A program made the position numbers and the translations under genes. A stretch of DNA of 64,000 bases from Sodiomyces alkalinus F11 (Eukaryota; Ascomycota; Sordariomycetes; Glomerellales; Plectosphaerellaceae): contig NW_021167086.1 of NCBI RefSeq assembly GCF_003711515.1, forward strand, positions 502,330 through 566,329, in the 5' to 3' direction. The notes beneath the pieces were generated by a model, which was not told the origin of the DNA, searched no databases, and worked only from the letters and a program-made list of their open reading frames with translations. Numbering within the stretch: the stretch's first letter is position 1; every line of letters starts with the position of its first letter. This document shows positions 10,716 to 21,020 of the stretch, piece after piece.

Positions 10716-12868
10716 TTACTCCTCGCGTCGACCGACAATTTCACCAGCCCTCAAAAGAGCGTTCATCCCATCGAATTCCTCTTTCCCCTTTGTATTCATG
10801 TCGTTGTTGCTAACGCCACCGTTGTCGTAGACACTTAGCGAAGTTTGTGACGATGAATGTGACCCGGGCGACGCCTCCGTCACTCCCGACGAACTCGACG
10901 ACATGTGCTGCAGCCCCGCCAGTGGCGGCCGATGAGCCACAGCTCCGCCCGCTTGCCTGCCCGGTCTGCTGTCATGGCTGCCATTCATGATCCCAGGAGC
11001 ACCAGGGGGCGGAATGGCGTGCGCGGCCTGTCCGAAATGCGGGAATGGATACTGGTTACCCTGAATCTCCTGCTGCTGTCCGACATAGGAGCCAGGCTGC
11101 CCTTCATATCCCGAGTCCGACCCACTCCTGCTCGACAACAATGCGTGGATCGGCAGAGACGCTTCGCTTGGAGTTCGCTGATACGAGAACATGGAGCAGC
11201 TGGACGAGCCCATGCTGCCAGTCGAAGGCGATTCGTGCTTCACGAGGGGGCGACCGACGTTTGCCTGCTGCGGCATCTGATGTGGCATCTGCTGCGGCGG
11301 CGCCAGTTGTGGCAGGTGTGGCGATGCGTGCTGTTGACCTTGCCCAAACCCGACAAACCCACTGTTCTCGGAAGCCATGCCCATGCCCATGCCCACGCCA
11401 GACATCACCTGCCTGTCATGATTAAACATATCCGAAAACGAGGGCAGGTGAAGTTGCGTGTTGTTTTCGGTATTCGCCGGGCTGTTGGACCATGTAGGCC
11501 GTCGACTATGGCTGTGTGCGCTGCCAGAGCTGCCATGCGCCAGGGGCGACGGCTCTAGATCGAAGTGCGTGCTCGCGGGCGAGGGCACCATGTCCTCGAT
11601 GGTTTCCTGGTGAGACGCGTGTGGCATGGATGATCGCACCCGATGCTTCCGAGCGAGAGGCGTATCGATGCCGATGCCGGCATAGCCATCGCTCCCACTA
11701 CCTGTGCCGTTTGCGCTCTTGGGCGTCGGCGTCGGCGTCGGGGTGGACGAGGGCGTCGGCGTTCCACCGACGCTACCACCATGGTGCAACCTTGCGCCAG
11801 GCTCTAGCCTCAGACGTTTTGACGCATCCTTAGCTTTATCCATCACCAGTCAGTCAGCCCGCATGACTCTGCCACAACCCACAAAAGCCACGAAAAGCCT
11901 GGAGGAGGTCAAACGAGAGGCATCAGACACGGGAAGTATCTACCTTGGTTTTGGCTTGCTTGCCTTTGTTTGAACTCAAGTAGGTACTGCGCGTATTTCC
12001 TATACTCGGGTGTCTTCTTGTACTCGGCCAAGGCTTTGTTGTATTTATCCTTCGCGTTCATGGCCTTCGTCTCATACGGCTCTTTCTCGGCCGGGGATAG
12101 GCTCTGCCAGTGCTCGCCCACCAGCTTGGCAATTTCCGTGAAGGTCAAATTACGGCCTTTCAGGTCATCGCGCATTTCTACAACCGTTGTCAGCTACAGG
12201 GGGGGAGAGAGGGGGATACAGATGCTTTACGCATGTCGGCATTTCTTTTCACTTACTATTGGAGAAGAGCACGTAGGCCGACGGTGGACGTTCGGGGGCA
12301 TTCTCGTCCGGCTAGAACCATGTTAACGAATACCGACTGTCAGAGGGTTCAAACGAGAGCGACAATCTTTACCTTCGGATGGCGGCGGTATTTTCGTTTA
12401 GTTACGACAGCGGCTCCCTTCCCGTCAGGTCGCACACTCTCTTGTCTCCAGTTCTCTGATCTCACGGCATCTGACCCGGATATTTTCGCCGATAGCAGGG
12501 CAGCTCCCGGTGCAAGTCCTCTCGAATTGGCAATACGCCTCTGGAGTTTCTATGTTTCCGGTCAGATTATCAGGTCGACTTAATCAAGTGAGCGGCATTA
12601 TCATACCCTTCGATGTCCGAGTTTCACGCCTAGAACATCGCTGTGCAACAACGACATTAGCATGCAAGAGACGATGCCAATCACCCAGACGTCTGTCTCC
12701 CCCCAATCAATCTCTCCATGGAGGGATGGACTCGACCAGGAAAACTCACAGATCCGATTCAGTAATGTCCAGAATGGTCTCCCAGGTGTCGAAGCCTTGT
12801 TCGACGAAAGAGGCCAGGTACTGGGAGATACCCAGCTCCGCGAAGAGTGATTCCAAGCTTGGTGTCAT
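10716..12868 (-). CDS. SAM-domain plus HMG-box DNA-binding protein, six exons
   Basis: Probable nuclear DNA-bending transcription regulator. The model is 12868-12750, 12640-12607, 12540-12373, 12311-12257, 12177-11944 and 11833-10716, phase kept throughout, giving 575 residues. Residues 1-55 form a SAM domain (LFAELGISQYLASF, WETILDITESDL, then DVLGVKLGHRR from the 34-nt exon). A basic linker ends KRKYRRHPK. The HMG box spans about 113-182: PERPPSAYVLFSN from a 55-nt exon, then KMRDDLKGRNLTFTEIAKL, VGEHWQSLSPAEKEPYE and YKKTPEYRKYAQYL. The long C-terminal part is Ser/Gly/Pro/Gln-rich and disordered. Introns show GT...AG ends. The start at 12868 is chosen because the SAM domain begins there; an upstream exon cannot be excluded. 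The target genes are unknown. Confidence 0.87.
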
Positions 12869-14745
12869 GCAGGCGGTCGGACGGGGTTTCCCACGGACGA
12901 CAACGATGCTGCGTACGGTCCCAGACGATCCACCTTCCTCCACGATTCGATTGTCAGAAAAATTCCGGCCTTGGACCGGCAGCGAAACTCGACCGGATAC
13001 CAAGAGTCGAGATTTGTCGCACGGACTGGCTCCGAGGCGGCTCGTCGATCTGGTCTGTTCTATACGCCGTAGGGCGAGAAGGCTCGCTCGTTGAGATCAC
13101 TTTGCTGCTACTATTTCGGGATCGAACACGCTCGAATATTTGAAACAACCCAAGAGAATGCCCGTCTAGGTCGGTCGTCATGAGGTTTGGCGGTTGTTTG
13201 TATTTCGGACCGGTCGGGACGCGGGAGTCTCGTCGTCTATGTTGACCTCCAAGTGCTGTGTTCCGAAGGGAGGGGTGGTGTGTTTTGCGGAAGTAAGGCC
13301 TATCAGGAGGTATAGGTCAACATGGAAGTCCTATTCGGAACGAACGACTTGGGTATATAGTGTAGTGTCGGATTCGGTTGGGAGGCGAGGTTGGGAGGCG
13401 AGGCTGCAGGTGTAGGATCTCGATGACATTGGGAACTCAGCAGCCAAGTGCCCCAGTTGTGTGGGACGCGCAAGTTGGGAACTTGATATGGGGTACCTTG
13501 TGTAAAACACGGTGGCATACGGGAGACTTGATTCGAAAAGGGCACAAAAGCAAATGGGGAGACAAGATTTAGGCCAAATATGATCAACGGATTTCCCACC
13601 CCACAGGTAACGACGAACAGCACCGAAACTGAAGAACGGTCCCCTCGACTTACCGGACTAGCGCGTTTCTTCGCGAAACACCTGAGCCGATCAAGGGGAG
13701 CTTATTGGCCCGAACGTAGGTCGATTCTTGACAGGCAAGATCGGGGGCGAGTTATTTGAACTGCGGCGCGGGCGATAGGGGAATCACGAATTGATAGTGG
13801 CGAGGAAAAGGTTCGTAGTAGATGAGAGAGAGTAGTACTCAAGTCGTTGAGGGCAACAGCCAGTTGATGTACTACCCGGGGATTCGATTCGGTCGGATGG
13901 GGTCGCCCCCCGGTCCAAAAAAAGCTGTCTGTGCCAAAGGAGAGGCAAGCGCTGTTCGCTAGTAAGGGACCTGCACGTCTCCCGTGGTGGTAGTTCAGGT
14001 TCAGTTCGGTTCGGTTCAGTTCAGTTCGGCGCAAAGCGACACTTTTTGGACATAGCTCTCAGGTCAAGACAAGGGCACACCACACGGGGAATCTATGCAT
14101 CTTCGCACAAGGGCATGGCCGACTCCAAATACAAAGTATGCAGCTGATCAGAGGAGCAAGACAGAATGGGGGGGGTGTTGGAGTCTAGTCCGGCAACGTC
14201 CAAACCCCAAGACCCAGAGGACGGCAACCCAAGGGTGCAATGGCGGTACCGATACAAGCGAGAGGGTACGTTGTACTGAGGTAAGGTAGGCAATCATGGG
14301 CAAATCTGCAATAGGGGGAGGGAGGGGCTGAGAAGACAGAAAGGGGGTAAGCCTATCACACTGACACGCATAACTCTGCTGCGGTCGTACCTTAGACAAC
14401 ATCTACCTAGAGAAGATACCTTCGTACGAAGTATTCAAGGGAGAAGGACGCAGACAAATCACAGCAGCAGCCATCACTTAGATCAAACAACGATGAGCAT
14501 CGATAGGCTGCACCGTTCAACGAACATTTTTTGTTTCTTACCTAAGGTAAATAATAATCATAACATGATGGAAGTCGAAAAACCACATGCAACTACCTAC
14601 CTCATTCTCTCTTTTCCTTACGCCTAAGAAAAACACGTACTGTACCGGACGAATTAATCTACACGTAACTGCGACAAAACACCGCTACCGTAGCAAGTAG
14701 GTAGACCTCAAGCCCGGCGACCGACCGGTCTGGGCCATCTAACAC

Positions 14746-14835
14746 GGCAGGGCAAGGCAGGGCAGGGCAAGAGGGCAGGGCAAGGCAGGGCAGGGCAAGG
14801 CAGGGCAGGGCAAGGCAGGGCAGGGCAGGGCAAGG
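14746..14835. repeat. GGGCAGGGCAAGGCA minisatellite, G-rich
   Basis: About 90 bases made of GGGCA and AGGCA units. Many closely spaced GGG runs on the plus strand could support G-quadruplex folding. Confidence 0.85.
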
Positions 14836-15280
14836 AAAACTCCAATTTTTTATATGAGGGAATAGGTTATTGCCATCCTCTTAATTAAGAAGAAAGACTT
14901 GTGTCTGGACCAACAGCCCAGAAGCTGCAACTCGGCAGCAGCCAGGAACACGGAAACACCTGAGGGAACATACCACATGCCACACGTTATTGGAATGGGA
15001 ATATATGTACAATGTATACACAAAGCTTTATCTCCGATTGCAGAGAACGTTTTTATCGAGTTCCATGTGCCAAGCGGGAAATGACCGTCGCCTCTGTCCT
15101 CCCCGACTGCCCAGAATGGGTGAAATATTGGCCATTCTCGATCGTGGTGCAAAAAGTCGATGCCGGTCGCCTTTTCCTCTTGCCGTAACAGCATCTTTTA
15201 TTTGTACGAAGTACATATTCGTGCGCTAGTGAACCTCTCCTCCCCGCATACGGGGTGCCCTTATCCTGCTGCTGCCTTGA

Positions 15281-15385
15281 CGTACCTAGGTACCTGTGCA
15301 GGTATTCTCACTCAGGTACCTTACCTTAGGTACCTTACCTTAGGTATACCTTAAGGAGGTAAGGTACCTGCTCAAGGTACCTTAT
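15281..15385. repeat. Cluster of GGTACC/CCTTAGG palindromes
   Basis: Dense run of GTACCTAGGTACC, CAGGTACCTTACCTTAGG, GGTATACCTTAAGG and AAGGTACC units. The same words recur in other intergenic regions of the window but not in the coding exons. Confidence 0.75.
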
Positions 15386-17312
15386 CTGTCTTCGGTGGTG
15401 AGTGGTCTAACCACCAGCATAGAGACTGCACAAGTGGGATGGAAATAGAAAGCTTGCGCAGTCAAGTTTGCGCAGTCGGGATACCGTGTATCATTGAATG
15501 ACGAGCTGTCAGAAACAACCTTCACACACAGCCCAGGGTAATGGTGATGTATTGGGATATATCGGAACTCGCGAAGGACCTACGGCTTACAACTGACGTA
15601 GGGAAGGCACCTAAGTTACGTACAATGTTGAAGAGTGACGATATTCCCTTGCTACTTGCTACATCATTACGCGATATAATGGTAATCCGTTGTTCCGCGG
15701 ACCAACAAGGCGCTTCCCTCGTCACACATAGTCGGCCAGATAGATGCCTGGCGACAGGTCGGTCGTCACTGTTTTGCATACATTCGCCCATCCCAGCATC
15801 ATTTCCCCAGCCAGACGTTCGGCGGAACAGAATGCTCGTCTCCCGATGCTGGAACGAGGCCAAGGCTGAGGATCCCTGTTGTACTGCGGCTCCTTCGTTC
15901 GCCCTTGGAATTGTCGAGTTTCGAAGGTAGGATGTGGTTATCCTCTGCTTCTCACGCAATACCACAATGTTCGTTATCAAGCTATTATTGCGCAGGTTGA
16001 GACAAGGGCATCGGGACAGTAAAGCTAACCCGGTAACCATAGCTTAGGGGTGCAGCACATACGACGTTGTTCTTTCGCGAGCCAGGTACATATAATACTC
16101 ACCCGTCGTCGTTACGAATACGCGTTGACCTAGTCATTAGAACGGCAAACAAAATGGGAGCTTCGAATAAGATGACGCCGATGACGTAAAGAGTGTGTAT
16201 TGTTTCCGATGCTAATTACCCTCGATGCGTTAAAAAAAAAATGAAGGTCGATGGCAAACCGCATGGCGTGGCTGGTCTCGCCCTTTTGTCTCGAAAACCC
16301 CATCCATCGAGAGATCGGAATGTCGTCGAAAACCCAGTCCAAGGGGCTGAAAATCGCACCTGATTTCTCGATTACTACACGTTGTAGCTATCGAGAAAAA
16401 CCGATGCGCAAGGGGGTCCCCACAAGAATTCTCAAAGTCCCAGACGTTATTTACACGTGTACGAAGCACATACTTCGGGAAGTTAGGTACAATGCATCAA
16501 AGTGCCCAACTCCACAGCGCGCTAAATAAACCCGTAGGACGCACTAGCTGTGACACGCAAGGCAGGATGACAGAATAATGGTCCGATTTCCACTTTCCCA
16601 TGTTCAACTGCTCTGGTAAAACGGAGAGCAGTGCTGCCGGGACCCAACCGTGAAGGGGGAACGGCGGGACATAGGACTGGATGGAGGTACGTTGTACATA
16701 AGCGGTAGGGGTGGAAGGCAAGGTGGGGGGCGGGGTGGGGATATCTTTGGCAATGAAGGGATAGGAAAATGGGCAAAGTGCGATCTCGATGATGGGAAAA
16801 CGACACGGGAGGATTGGATAAGAAAGATGGAGGTTCGATCGCATGGAAAAAGGGGTAAAATGGCTAATCACTCGCTCCTTTCGGCTTGGGTACAGATACA
16901 AGTCTTTTTTATTCTTCTATCTTTTCTCCGGGGCCATAATTAATCCGATGCCCGTCCCACTCTGTGCTTCTTCAACGTGTATGGGATCGAGATCGTGGCA
17001 AGGGCCGAAGGAAAGAGTGCGGGATGATCAGTTTTACGACGAAGGTGGTCGTAGGTGTACAGCTGGGGGTCAGTCCCATGGCCAGCACACATCCGAAAGG
17101 ATAGGATGCGACAGGTGGCTGCTATTATTTTCTCCGCAGGCTACTGCATTCTCCTGCATTAGAAGACGAAAAGATGAGGGCTCTGGACACTATAGGGCAA
17201 GTCTCTCGAAGGCGAGAGTTTAGAACAGTGCTGGGAGGAAGACGATACATCGGGACTGAAGTATAACGATCCTGGAATTCCGTGTCCAAAGTACACTTTG
17301 ACGTGGTATCCC

Positions 17313-17314
<2 letters not shown>

Positions 17315-17351
<37 letters not shown>

Positions 17352-17352
17352 A

Positions 17353-17411
<59 letters not shown>
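17315..17411. repeat. C37-AC-G58 homopolymer pair
   Basis: Thirty-seven consecutive C (17315-17351), the dinucleotide AC, then fifty-eight consecutive G (17354-17411). The halves are complementary and could form a very stable hairpin. Lengths this extreme may be partly a sequencing or assembly product. Confidence 0.9.
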
Positions 17412-17412
<1 letters not shown>

Positions 17413-17739
17413 CCTTTATGCTTAGCTTCGGTTCGAGTGCATCATTACGGCGGTTACTCGGTCTGCATTGGGACGGTGGATGAAGCACGGTAGGAGCTGG
17501 TTTGGACTTATCTCGAATCACGGCGGTGACGGGTCATATGAGACAAGACGAGGGGACGAGAGGGACTGGTGATCATGGACCCTGCGCATTCCCAGTCAAC
17601 GAATCAGAATTAGTATGTAAAAATAAAAATAAAAAAAGCCAAGGTGAAAAGGAATAAGATTAATGGAGAATGCTGTCTGTCTACGTGTACATACAAAAGC
17701 AGTTCATAGTGAAATGAGCGAAAGAGAACTTTTTTTTTA

Positions 17740-17752
17740 TAAAAAAAAAATT
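17740..17752 (-). terminator. Pol III terminator of the tRNA-His gene
   Basis: On the minus strand a run of T (A run on the plus strand ending at about 17751) begins some 27 bases beyond the tRNA 3' end, as expected for RNA polymerase III termination. Confidence 0.6.
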
Positions 17753-17778
17753 ACAAACCGAACGAACATACAAAGAAA

Positions 17779-17865
17779 TGCTCGGAGGCGGATTCGAACT
17801 GCCGTCAATGCAGTATTGTAGTAGGAACCACAATGCATCATCCTAACCAACTAGACGATCCGAGC
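17779..17865 (-). tRNA. tRNA-His (GTG) with a 14-nt intron
   Basis: The minus strand folds as a tRNA: acceptor GCTCGGA pairs with TCCGAGC, followed by discriminator A. The D arm is GTCT-AGTTGGTTA-GGAT. The anticodon stem ATGCA pairs with TGCAT. The loop is TTGTGG plus C, identical to the usual eukaryotic tRNA-His loop, interrupted after position 37 by a 14-base intron whose ACAA can pair with the anticodon loop. The T arm is GGCAG-TTCGAAT-CCGCC with one A-C mismatch. CCA is not encoded. A shifted anticodon stem would give TGT (Thr), but it pairs less well and spoils the D stem. The 3' end also matches the primer-binding site of the LTR element at 43461-43478. Confidence 0.85.
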
Positions 17866-18599
17866 TGTCGGATTGTTGAAAAGATGATATCCTAATCCAG
17901 ACTAAGACCCTTTGCTCTTGTGCGTACAACGTAAATACTCCACAGGATGGATGAGGGGTAAGGGGCTATGGTCCCGCGCTTATGTAATACCAAGGCAGCG
18001 TCTCCTCTTTCCCCGCCCTTGATATTCCTACATCTGGTTCTCAAGATACATACGATGCTAGCTCGCTCACAAGAAGAGCTGTGTCCTATCAATCCCTACC
18101 TTCACTCGACGTCCATGTCTCATGGTTCAAGGCTTTAGGCTAGGCAACCTTGGGCACGTGAACTACACACAACCATTTTCTCTCGCCCGATAGAACCGAC
18201 CCTTAAAGCTTCCTATCCGGACCTGCCTGCCTGCCCAACGCCGGGACGACCCCATCTTCTTTTCGCTTCCTTTCCAGGGACGTTGAAAGATCAGATTCAT
18301 CTCACGGCTTCGTCCCGGCCACGGTGTTCTTGGCCAGCTCATCTCATCTCACACCCCAGTGAGGGTTGACCAGGGGGTTTTGCTTCTGGACTCGTCGAGA
18401 TCTCCAAGTTTCCCTCACCGAAAAAAAAAAAATAAGAAAAGGGAACAAAAAAAATCCCGCCCGTCCATCCGCCTTTACCGCCTCGCTTTCGCCTTTTTCA
18501 GCTTCTATTACTCCGTACAGCCCTTTCAGCGGTCATCGGGTCGGGTGGGGAAAAAAGGAAAGAAAAAAGAAAAAAGAAAACCCACCTCCTTAAAAGCTC
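17866..18599. other. Intergenic region before the micro-exon gene
   Basis: Nothing coding is seen in these 734 bases. The last 200 bases contain A-rich runs (AAAAAAAAAAAATAAG near 18421 and AAAAAGAAAA near 18570) and a pyrimidine-rich leader just before the next start codon. Confidence 0.5.
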
Positions 18600-21020
18600 A
18601 TGGCGCCTTCTAAGGAGCTCGAGCCCGGCTCCCCGACCGGCGGTGGGCCTCCTCCCACGGACAAAACCAATACCAGCAACGCCAGCACCAACGCCGCCAG
18701 CTCCGAACCCCAGGTCTCTAGCAACGACTTTGCGCAAGTAAGTAGGGGTTTTTTTTTTTTTTTTCGCTTTGCCTTCTCTCTTGTCGATCTCAGCCTCCCC
18801 CTGGCTCGGTCAAGCTTGTCTACCCTTCCCCGGTCTCTCCCTCTCTCTTTTAATTTTGTTTTATTTTTGCTGCCTGTTTCTTATAGTCCCCCAACCACGG
18901 CACCCACGGCACCCCCTTCCCCTCAAGAGCCCTATCTACCTTATCGACCTATTCCCCGTCGCCCCCAGTCCCCAAGTCCCGATCTTTCGGTCAATTCAAC
19001 TGCAGGGACATGTTCACAAGCCCCTGATTGTCTCTCTCCTTCGGGAACCCTTCCCCCACTCATGCTTTTCCCCCCCGTGCACGTTGTACCTAGATGTGTG
19101 CCGCGGACTACGCCCACGCCCTCTTCACCGTCTTCCACCCCTTTCTCATCTGTCTCCTCAGTCGTCCGTAGTGGGCGCGGGGCCCTGCAAGAAATGGATG
19201 ATTTTTGAGGTCTGGGCTGTCGTGGCTGCTTTTCACCTGCAGTTATCGGGTGACCTTTGGGCATGCGACTGCGACCTGTCTCTTGTCATCTGGGGGCCCA
19301 AGAGGAAATAGAGAGGGAATAGGAGGCTCAAGGGGGCACCACTTAATGGATATTGGATGCATCCAATTCACAGCGGTTCCCCTGGGGCCTAGGTCTTGCA
19401 GGGAAATGGGACCTGATTCTCATCTACGAATATTTCGTCGATCGGGAGCTTAATCGCGTGGCATATTTCCTTTTTTTTTTATATTTTTTTTTTCACTTTG
19501 ACGTTGCTACTCTACTCCTCTTCGAGTTTTGTGCCCTGGCTAACATGGTTGGTTCTTTCCTTATTCAGGCTTATAGAGAGATTACCAGGTAAGGGGTAGA
19601 AGCCTCTTTTTCGTTTTCGTCTTTTCAGGGGGAGAGGAATTAATTCAATTCCCATCTTCCCCTACCCGTCACCCGCACAACTCGACCACACCGAGCGGTG
19701 AACTGGAAGTGGTGCGCGGTGCTTGAAGCGAATGCGACACACCAGGGGTGGGTTGTGTTCTCCATATCCCGTACACTTCACCGTCCAGCGCCGTCCGGCT
19801 CGTTGATGGCTTCATGTGGCGTGTCCGCCATTACTTCATCCGTGTCGTCGACGACACCCTTTGCCGATCCAGACCACAGGATTGTTCGCGAAATGCCATC
19901 CTCCTCCCTCTCGACATGTCCAGGCCCATGTGCCATTTCCCCATATATCCATCATGGCACTTTTTTTCCACGATTTCCCGCTCTTCGAGTGACACAACCG
20001 AAGCGAGATTCGATATCCGAAACTCACCCAAGCATCGTATTTGCCGGTCTCTTTCTCTTGGCCTATGCCCATCACCTCAGCTCGCTTAGGAGCCTGTCAG
20101 GCATCTCCCTCGAAATCCAGCACTCGGCTTGTTCCAGTATCCAACGGATCCTCGCAAAGAACAAACTACCCTGACGAGTCCACGCCTACCAACAAGATGC
20201 AAGAGGTTTGGCGAGACACTTATCGAGCGGGAGGTGGCTTGCCCGGCTGCTTACGCCAATGCATTAAAAACACCTCTCCCGATTTCGCTTCGGATTCCTG
20301 ACCAGGGATTGCGACAGGGCTGTCTGTCAAGTGTCAGGCGTGCTTGGGTTAGCTCAACTTTCCCGTACAAACGCGACTAGCTGTTTTGTGCATTGCCAAT
20401 CCTTTTTTTCTTTTTCCCACTTCTTCTTTTCTTTGGGACTACCGTAAATTACGTCTTGCGTCTTGGGACCCGTTCTGCTCGGGACGTGCCGAGCGGAGTG
20501 ATCTCCGGCCGTGGTTCTAGGCAACCCAATACTTGCCCCCGGGCCTCGGGCCAACTTACCATTTATGGCTGCACCCCTCCATGCTTTCATCAAGTGCCTT
20601 GCAGACACTGAATATGGAAAATGACCTCATGTGTCCTGTATCCTGCGTCCTGCGCCCAGTGGCCCAGGCAGGGCCAGACCCAGGACCGCCCGCCCGCCTT
20701 AGTGGGTAGGGGGGGAAAGGGTGCCGAGGGGGGACGGATGCACTTTCAGATCGCCGATCACCCAGTCTAACCACCTACGTCTTCTTAGAGGTGAGCAAGC
20801 CGCGACAGCTCTGGAAGCGAACCTGTCCAAGCTCGAGAGCAAGCTCGACGAACTACTCGCCGGATTCACCGACCCAGAGTCCCTCCGCGCCCAGCTTGCT
20901 GCTCTGGACACCGGGGACTCGGAACCTGTAGGGTCTAACCGGGAGAAGAATACGAAGAACACGGAGGAAGAGAGCAACAATGGCCCCTCGAAGGGCGCGG
21001 ATGCGGGTGGTGCCCAGTGA
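18600..21020 (+). CDS. Small coiled-coil protein, unknown function, three exons with a 20-nt micro-exon
   Basis: A 129-residue protein assembled from 18600-18737, 19569-19588 and 20789-21020. The two introns are long for a fungus (831 and 1200 nt). They have good signals: donors GTAAGT and GTAAGG, branch sites GGCTAACATG and GTCTAACCAC, acceptors TTCAG and CTTAG. The 20-nt middle exon is the only piece found that restores phase between exons 1 and 3, giving SNDFAQ-AYREITR-GEQAATALEANLSKL. The N-terminus is a Ser/Thr/Asn/Pro-rich disordered region. The middle (about 43-85) is a heptad-like helix (LEANLSKLESKLDELLAGF). The tail is acidic and polar. I do not recognise the family with certainty; a scaffold or complex subunit is a reasonable inference from the coiled coil. 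Confidence 0.72.

Larger units (their letters stand above)
12869..17778. other. Long non-coding stretch upstream of the SAM-HMG gene
   Basis: No coding region can be supported in these 4.9 kb: open frames are short, lack family motifs and do not splice into longer products. The region carries a GGGCA minisatellite (14746-14835), a palindromic GGTACC/CCTTAGG cluster (15281-15385) and a C/G homopolymer pair (17315-17411). It may hold the extended promoter of the SAM-HMG gene or untranslated RNA, but neither is shown by the sequence. Confidence 0.5.

Noticed and set aside
14746..14835. CRISPR-like array
   Set aside because: The units are contiguous and simple with no spacers, and the genome is fungal.
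15541..15930. 129-codon forward frame in the non-coding stretch
   Set aside because: No recognisable motif, no supporting splice partners, and surrounding stops and repeats.
17159..17521. Poly-Pro/poly-Gly open frames
   Set aside because: Created by the C37/G58 homopolymers.
17779..17865. tRNA-Thr (TGT) reading of the tRNA
   Set aside because: It needs a shifted anticodon stem and a worse D stem. The loop TTGTGG-C is that of tRNA-His.
20721..21020. ATG at 20721 as the start of the small coiled-coil protein
   Set aside because: The codons before 20789 are intronic (branch site CTAAC and CTTAG acceptor lie there), and the upstream micro-exon restores a continuous helix.
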